DNA of 64,000 bases from Aplidium turbinatum (Eukaryota > Chordata > Ascidiacea > Aplousobranchia > Polyclinidae): NCBI GenBank assembly GCA_918807975.1, contig OU964931.1:13340251-13404250 (forward strand), in the 5' to 3' direction. This document shows positions 59,401-64,000 of the stretch, in pieces. Position numbers and translations under genes: made by a program. The notes beneath the pieces were generated by a model. That model ran no database searches. It saw only the letters and a list, made by a program, of their open reading frames with translations, and had not been told where the DNA came from. Numbering within the stretch: position 1 is the stretch's first letter; each line of letters starts with the position of its first letter.

Positions 59401-62400
59401 CTGTTTACTCGTTTATAATTAGATCGCTCAAGTTTTGATTTAAAGGAAAATATATATCAATCATTCCGTACAATATTCAATACAGTACACACTTTATACA
59501 GTATAATCTATATCAAAAGGTAGATTACCTGTGGATAAATTTGCGATTCCTATAAGTAAATATGTGCACATGGGCAGCAACAATAAGAAACGCAGCGCGT
59601 TCGTGTCATACAACCCCACAAAGCAAACCCCTGAAAAGAAAAATGGTTTAAATACATTTCATTTGAACCCTAGCTGTCTGCGAAGATCACTGAAACATGT
59701 TCACTACAAATCTCACAAAATCAAAATTCACTACACGCTAAAAATTCTGTTACAAAAGGTAGGTGTTGTTCTGCATGCTTCTTATGTAGAAACATTGAAG
59801 TAACTGCTTTTCGCGATAGGCTACGCAACTTTCACATTCCACAAGATAAAGTTTAAGATTTTGCTCGCATTTATATTTGGATGACAACTGTGTATGATTG
59901 TGGTTATGAAGAATTGCAACACATCAATTTATGATTTCTAAAAGAGTATTTTTTGCATACTTACTACTCCCATTATATACAGATGTAGCGTTTTCTTTCA
60001 TAAATCGTTTAATCAAAACGTTTTGTTTCAAGAGATATGCAAATTGAATCTTTATAGTTTCTTAGCAGACAATGCTTTAAAATTTAATTGTGCAATGGAT
60101 CAATACAAGAAAGGTTTTAAAAAGCGAAAATAGTTTGTTGTTTTGTGCAGCATGACTGGCAAGTAGCAATGGCTGACAGGGTTGCTAAATTATTTAAAAG
60201 GTTTAAGCAAGACCACCAGCTTGCATGATATGATGAGACAGGCTTGACGACGTAATCAAGTCTATAACCATAAAATAAGAGATGAATGGCGTTTCAAAAT
60301 TTATAGTGGCTTACCCCCAACAAAGATATCAGTCATTTTTTTTACATTGATTCAACATCTGTTGACACAGAACTGATTTACTGGATGGGCTATATGAAAC
60401 TCTTCCCAGCTTTCTGCAAGCTTATTACGCAACGAGAATGTTTGGATTCATACACGAAAATATAGTTTTTATGCCAACCTATAAATCATAATGGACAAGA
60501 GAGAGGCAGAAATGAAAAAAAAAAACTTGTTGTTTCTGTCGTTAGGAAAAACGCGCTTTGAAAAAATGGGAAAATCCATTTATATAATTAACATTACGTG
60601 CACTGTTAATTTTGATTTTAATATTATCATTGATATTTCGCAAGACATCGATAAGAAAATCTGTCTTACTTTCATTTTCTGTTTATACATCATTGCAATC
60701 TATTAGCATCAGTGACGTGATTGATTGACGTCGTACTTGGAGTTTATCCTAATACGTAGTGCAAAAGTTCTCTTAAAATGTTTGCTGCCGGCTTTTTTAC
60801 TAAGTTACAGTATAGATACAGTAGAGCATTGATAGATGGTGACATGTGTGATAAGTGATGTATGTCGAATGTAGAAACCTCAATGCCAACCATTCATCAA
60901 AACAGACTAAAACTGCGATAGAAAATTTTCTTATACATTCTGTTGTACTTAAAAACACAAAAAACAAAGAGAGAAAATACAAAGGCCTAAAAATAACCAT
61001 AACATCCAACCTGCTATATTGTCGCCTTCAATTTTGTTGGATACGCAAACTATGAGGGTTTGAACTGCTGGCAAACCCCAGGCTACAGCATGATAATATA
61101 GTCGTTGTTTTTCAATGGCCTCGCTTCCCCAACTAAAACCAGCAGCCAGCAGCCAAGTAATGGTTAGAATAAGCCACCAAATGGTTCCACTAACTGTAAA
61201 AAGACATTATTTTGAAATTTAAAGCTTACTGAATAATATCACATGTCAATTTAATATTTAATATCAAGGGTCGTTGAGAGAACAAGTAGGACCGGGTACC
61301 AAGCGAACGTTGGCCCCACTTTTGTCAAGGCTAGTGCTAACTGCTAATACTTTTTGATAAACGTGTAATTGGTGAAGCCTTGAGAAATGATCATACGATT
61401 ATTATTTTCTGTTGTGTTTGTTCGAAGTTTGTCTTTTGTAATTTTGAAAAGCTTCAAAAATAAGACAGAAATTGTTGTATTGGGAAAATAAAGGTTTAGA
61501 TAGTGTTAGAAAAATGTAAGTGTCTGACGCTTCTTACAACTTTGTCTTGTATTTACATCTTCTTTGCTTTATCATGGCCTTACGTGAAATCTCTAAATCT
61601 TTAAATCACTCTAATCTGGCACGCTAATGCAAATTATAACTGCTTCGCTTTTCCTAAAGGTCGAAGTATATCGCAACTTAATATTGTAATACCGGTTGCG
61701 TCATTAAATAAACAGAAAATATGACATTGCGATGAATCAATTTGTTTGCTAGAGCTTAACCGGACAGTAATAGCTTTAATATTGTGATCATTATATTGTA
61801 TGAAACGTAAAGTGGTTTGAGTCACTAGCGATGGACGACAAAACACACAAGTTCGTTTTCCAGGCGAGTAGACTACATGTTTCAAAGCTCCACCATAAAA
61901 ACTAAGTTTCCACGTTCGAGGCAGCTTTTTATGTGCTAACAAACACAACAAAACTTTTATGAAAAGAAACCACCAAGAACTTTACAATTACCAAACAATC
62001 AAACATACACTCTTATAAAAAGAAGCAGAACGAGCAAGCGTAAATGCTGCAAAAATTTATAGTTTCACAATGTCTGTCGCCCCGGAAAAGTGTTGCTTTA
62101 CTTTTCTGTAGAAGCAAACCAGTTGACGAGCCTGGCCTCTGAAGTGTTTGGTTTGATTTTGCGATAATCACCGTGATCTTTTTTGTCCAAATTCAGTGTT
62201 TATTTATTTAAATGTAGTACAAGGTGTACATAAAACAAAACCTTCGACGGTTGAGTGTTAAAAATTACATTAAGTTGAGTGCCTTGTTTTGGCTGAAAAC
62301 TAAACAATTACTTTGTCAATATCGACACTAAGACATGATTAACGGTTAAGAGATACGTTTCTATTTATGGCATCCATAAACAACGATCAATATGCGCGGA

Positions 62401-63391
62401 GTAATCGATACTTTAGAGTCAAATGTTTCAAGAAGTTCGATAAAATTAATTTAAAGTGAAAGCTAAAATTAAAACTTGATTTAGTGTCTTTTAATCATGT
62501 TGTATCGCACGTGACAAATACCCGACCGCTGATCGAAGTTTGTAACCTGAAAGCAGTCGTGTGGTTACAACTCACAAATCAATAACCGCGACAATAGCAC
62601 GAGGATTTGAAATCATCGTAGCCTACAGCTCCAGAGATTGTTCAACCAATAATTTAAAACTGACTGAAGAGATGGGATATTGCCTTTTCAACAACTGGCA
62701 AACTCGCGTTTGGCATCAACGTGCCCAAGATGAAAAAAATACTTTACTAGCTTGAATTAAGAGTTAAACTGCAGAGGTAACATCAGCAACTTCAATGAAC
62801 GGACAATGTAGCAAATTCTATAAGGTTTCCAAGCAATCACAAATCTATAAAACAAAAACCACCACAACAACAAAACCCTCAGAATAACGTAAAGAATATT
62901 CAAGAAATGTGGGAGAGGAACAAGTCTGGAATAGGCACAACAAATTAGAAAAATTGTCTAAATGAAATAATAAATAGTAATAATAATAATTTATTTCACA
63001 GTAGTTAGGTGCAAAATAGTATCAATAAAAAGTCGCCATAATTAGCGATTTTCAGCCAACTGTCGCGGTTATACCGGGCTGTTCTTTATACGGATCGAAC
63101 CCTTTGCATGAATGTTTCTCTGGTTATCCTTGATTTGGTTTGCCTTTGATCAGTTTTGATAATAGGAGAGTTTCATTACAAAGTTTACAGAGATCACATA
63201 AAATAAAGATAAAAATTGTTTTCACAAGATTTATTGATTTCTACTCTACACACAACACAGTACAAAGATAGAATTAATGGATACGTACCTGTGAAATAAT
63301 AGAGTATCAAAAAGAAGGCCGAACATAAGCGATGATTAGCTCCCTCAACAACGCCATACCCTTGAACAACTTCGTTGTTTTCGTCAATGAT
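53405..63391 (-). CDS. FZD: Frizzled-3/6-like Wnt receptor, C-terminal 556 residues (5' part outside window)
   Basis: Exons 63289-63391, 61011-61193, 59529-59630, 57419-57537, 56988-57123, 56615-56741, 55602-55681, 55164-55292 and 53405-54096 splice with consistent phases. They begin near TM3 (FFLILYYFT, then TIWWLILTITWLLAAG) and continue through WGSEAIEKQRLYYHAVAW, TM4, DNIAGVCFVGLYD, TM5 (LLLLPMCTYLLIGI), NRVRKKL, LAKFMLRIGVFSVLYILP (TM6), CADYSIPCP and KYMMTLIVAVPPLFWVASRK (TM7). KTLRSW is the KTxxxW motif that binds Dishevelled. Frizzleds sit in the plasma membrane and receive Wnt; the GDNIxGVCFVGLYD loop is most like vertebrate FZD3/6, which act mainly in planar polarity and axon guidance. 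The cytoplasmic tail (~300 residues) is long, Ser/Lys-rich and ends with an eight-proline run and RALSL. The cysteine-rich domain and TM1-2 lie before the window. Confidence 0.95.
56167..56465 (+). mobile_element. tRNA-derived SINE, family 1, copy 3 (full length), in Frizzled intron
   Basis: It starts GTCCGCCCCGATAGCTCAGT (A-box TAGCTCAGTGG), has the B-box-like GTTTGACTCTC, and ends with AGGATAAAGATTCAAAACCA and an (ACCA)n-like tail. It lies in the intron between exons 56615-56741 and 55602-55681, antisense to the gene. Confidence 0.92.
56856..56975. mobile_element. hAT-type MITE next to a Frizzled 5' splice site
   Basis: Ends CAGGTCTGTGGAGTCGG and CCGACTCCACAGCCCTG are inverted. Octamers ATTGTAAC and ATAGTAAC (56848-56855 and 56976-56983) are the target duplication with one difference. 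The 120-bp element and its duplication make up half of the 246-nt intron 56742-56987 and begin four bases after the donor GT.. Confidence 0.92.
57538..59528 (-). other. Frizzled intron, nothing else recognised
   Basis: A 2-kb intron. Minus-strand frames at 59027-59272 look membrane-like but do not splice in phase. Confidence 0.7.
59631..61010 (-). other. Frizzled intron with one MITE copy
   Basis: Contains the palindromic MITE copy at 60314-60389; otherwise nothing recognised. Confidence 0.7.
60314..60389. mobile_element. Short palindromic MITE, copy 15
   Basis: CCCCAACAAAGATATCAGTC, then TTTACATTGATTCAACATCT, ending ACTGATTTACTGGATGGG. The right arm centre is partly deleted. Confidence 0.65.
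61194..63288 (-). other. Frizzled intron, nothing recognised
   Basis: A 2.1-kb A+T-rich intron. GGGTTCGATCC near 63095-63105 on the minus strand resembles a B-box but no A-box accompanies it. Confidence 0.6.
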
Positions 63392-64000
63392 CTGAAAAAG
63401 AAGGTACAAGACTTAGAAAAAGCTTCTCTAAACGTTAAATATACGTAAAGTAATTGGTACGATTTACTTTTAATGGAACACTGCTTTTATGTTGTTTATT
63501 GAAAGCCAAGTCGTGTTTTATACTGAAATTTACCAACACATAATAGGCTGCTTAAAAGATAAGCTTGATCGTATTAAAGGTATAATTGTGAAACGTAAAG
63601 CATATATTTTAAAGTAATGTCTTCTCCCAACAAATGACCAAAACTATTGAAGGAATGCTGGTGGATGAGGATATCGCCGTGCGCTCAGTCAAATATTTTA
63701 ATAGATTTTAAGCTGTGCCGTTGTTGCCAAAAACAAATTTAACCTGAAATTTCTACTCTTTTGGCAAAGGCTTTGATACAAATATTCTACCTACATCATT
63801 ATTTGTAAGTCGCTACATTGTATTGTATGGCATAAACGTTTCCTTCCGACTGAAGTCTATTGTAAACGAACGATGGAAAACACAAAGAAACTAGTCAATA
63901 ACAGTTCTTATATGTCTGTTTGAGTTGAAAAATTACTTTTAGCTGTTTTGCTTCTACTTTATTGGCGCAGTACGACACAGCACAAATGCAAAGTACGACA
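63392..64000 (-). other. Frizzled intron running off the window
   Basis: The exon 63289-63391 is preceded by the good acceptor CTTTTTCAG. No upstream exon for TM1-2 was found in the remaining 600 bp. Confidence 0.6.

Noticed and set aside
63060-63125. B-box-like GGGTTCGATCC on the minus strand
   Set aside because: No A-box or SINE body could be found beside it.

Overview
The window looks like nuclear DNA of an invertebrate animal. It is A+T-rich by eye (roughly two thirds), and its genes are split into many short exons with GT..AG introns. All the conserved genes are metazoan: Pumilio, a Bcl-2-family protein and a Frizzled receptor. The compact spacing, short introns, dense small MITEs and divergent proteins suggest a tunicate such as an ascidian. 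That species guess is inference, since no taxon-specific marker was found.

Layout. 1-1738 (+) holds the last three coding exons of a Pumilio gene, followed by a probable long 3'UTR with three exact Pumilio-binding octamers. 5675-10732 is a 5-kb DNA transposon with ~165-bp terminal inverted repeats (TIRs), rearranged and non-functional, with a tRNA-type SINE inside. 12177-22852 (-) is a 16-exon gene whose splice phases all agree. It encodes ~749 aa: a long Ser/Arg/Pro-rich N-terminal part followed by a Bcl-2-like C-terminal domain closest to BCL2L14 (Bcl-G). 22.9-36 kb is gene-poor, with SINE-like and MITE copies and a striking recent duplication (A at 28551-28955 copied into 30841-31239, flanked by a 134-bp direct repeat). 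36151-41662 (-) is an unrecognised gene with four well supported exons and a tentative 3' part; one of its introns contains two palindromic elements. 42.5 kb has a 274-bp tandem duplication. 44548-49759 is a nest of hAT transposon, hAT MITE, LINE pieces and a CpG-rich MITE. 49775-51960 contains two SINEs and a 5'-truncated LINE (endonuclease plus reverse transcriptase). 53405-63391 (-) is the C-terminal 556 residues of a Frizzled-3/6-like receptor, from the end of extracellular/TM3 through TM7, the KTxxxW motif and a ~300-residue cytoplasmic tail.

The host genes are not an operon and share no pathway visible here: post-transcriptional control (Pumilio), apoptosis-type regulation (Bcl-2-like) and Wnt/planar polarity signalling (Frizzled). 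The recurring theme of the non-coding part is short palindromic DNA. At least fifteen copies or fragments of one ~85-bp family occur, and several copies carry arm sequences that match each other within the copy but differ between copies. No CRISPR, rRNA or intact tRNA gene was seen.
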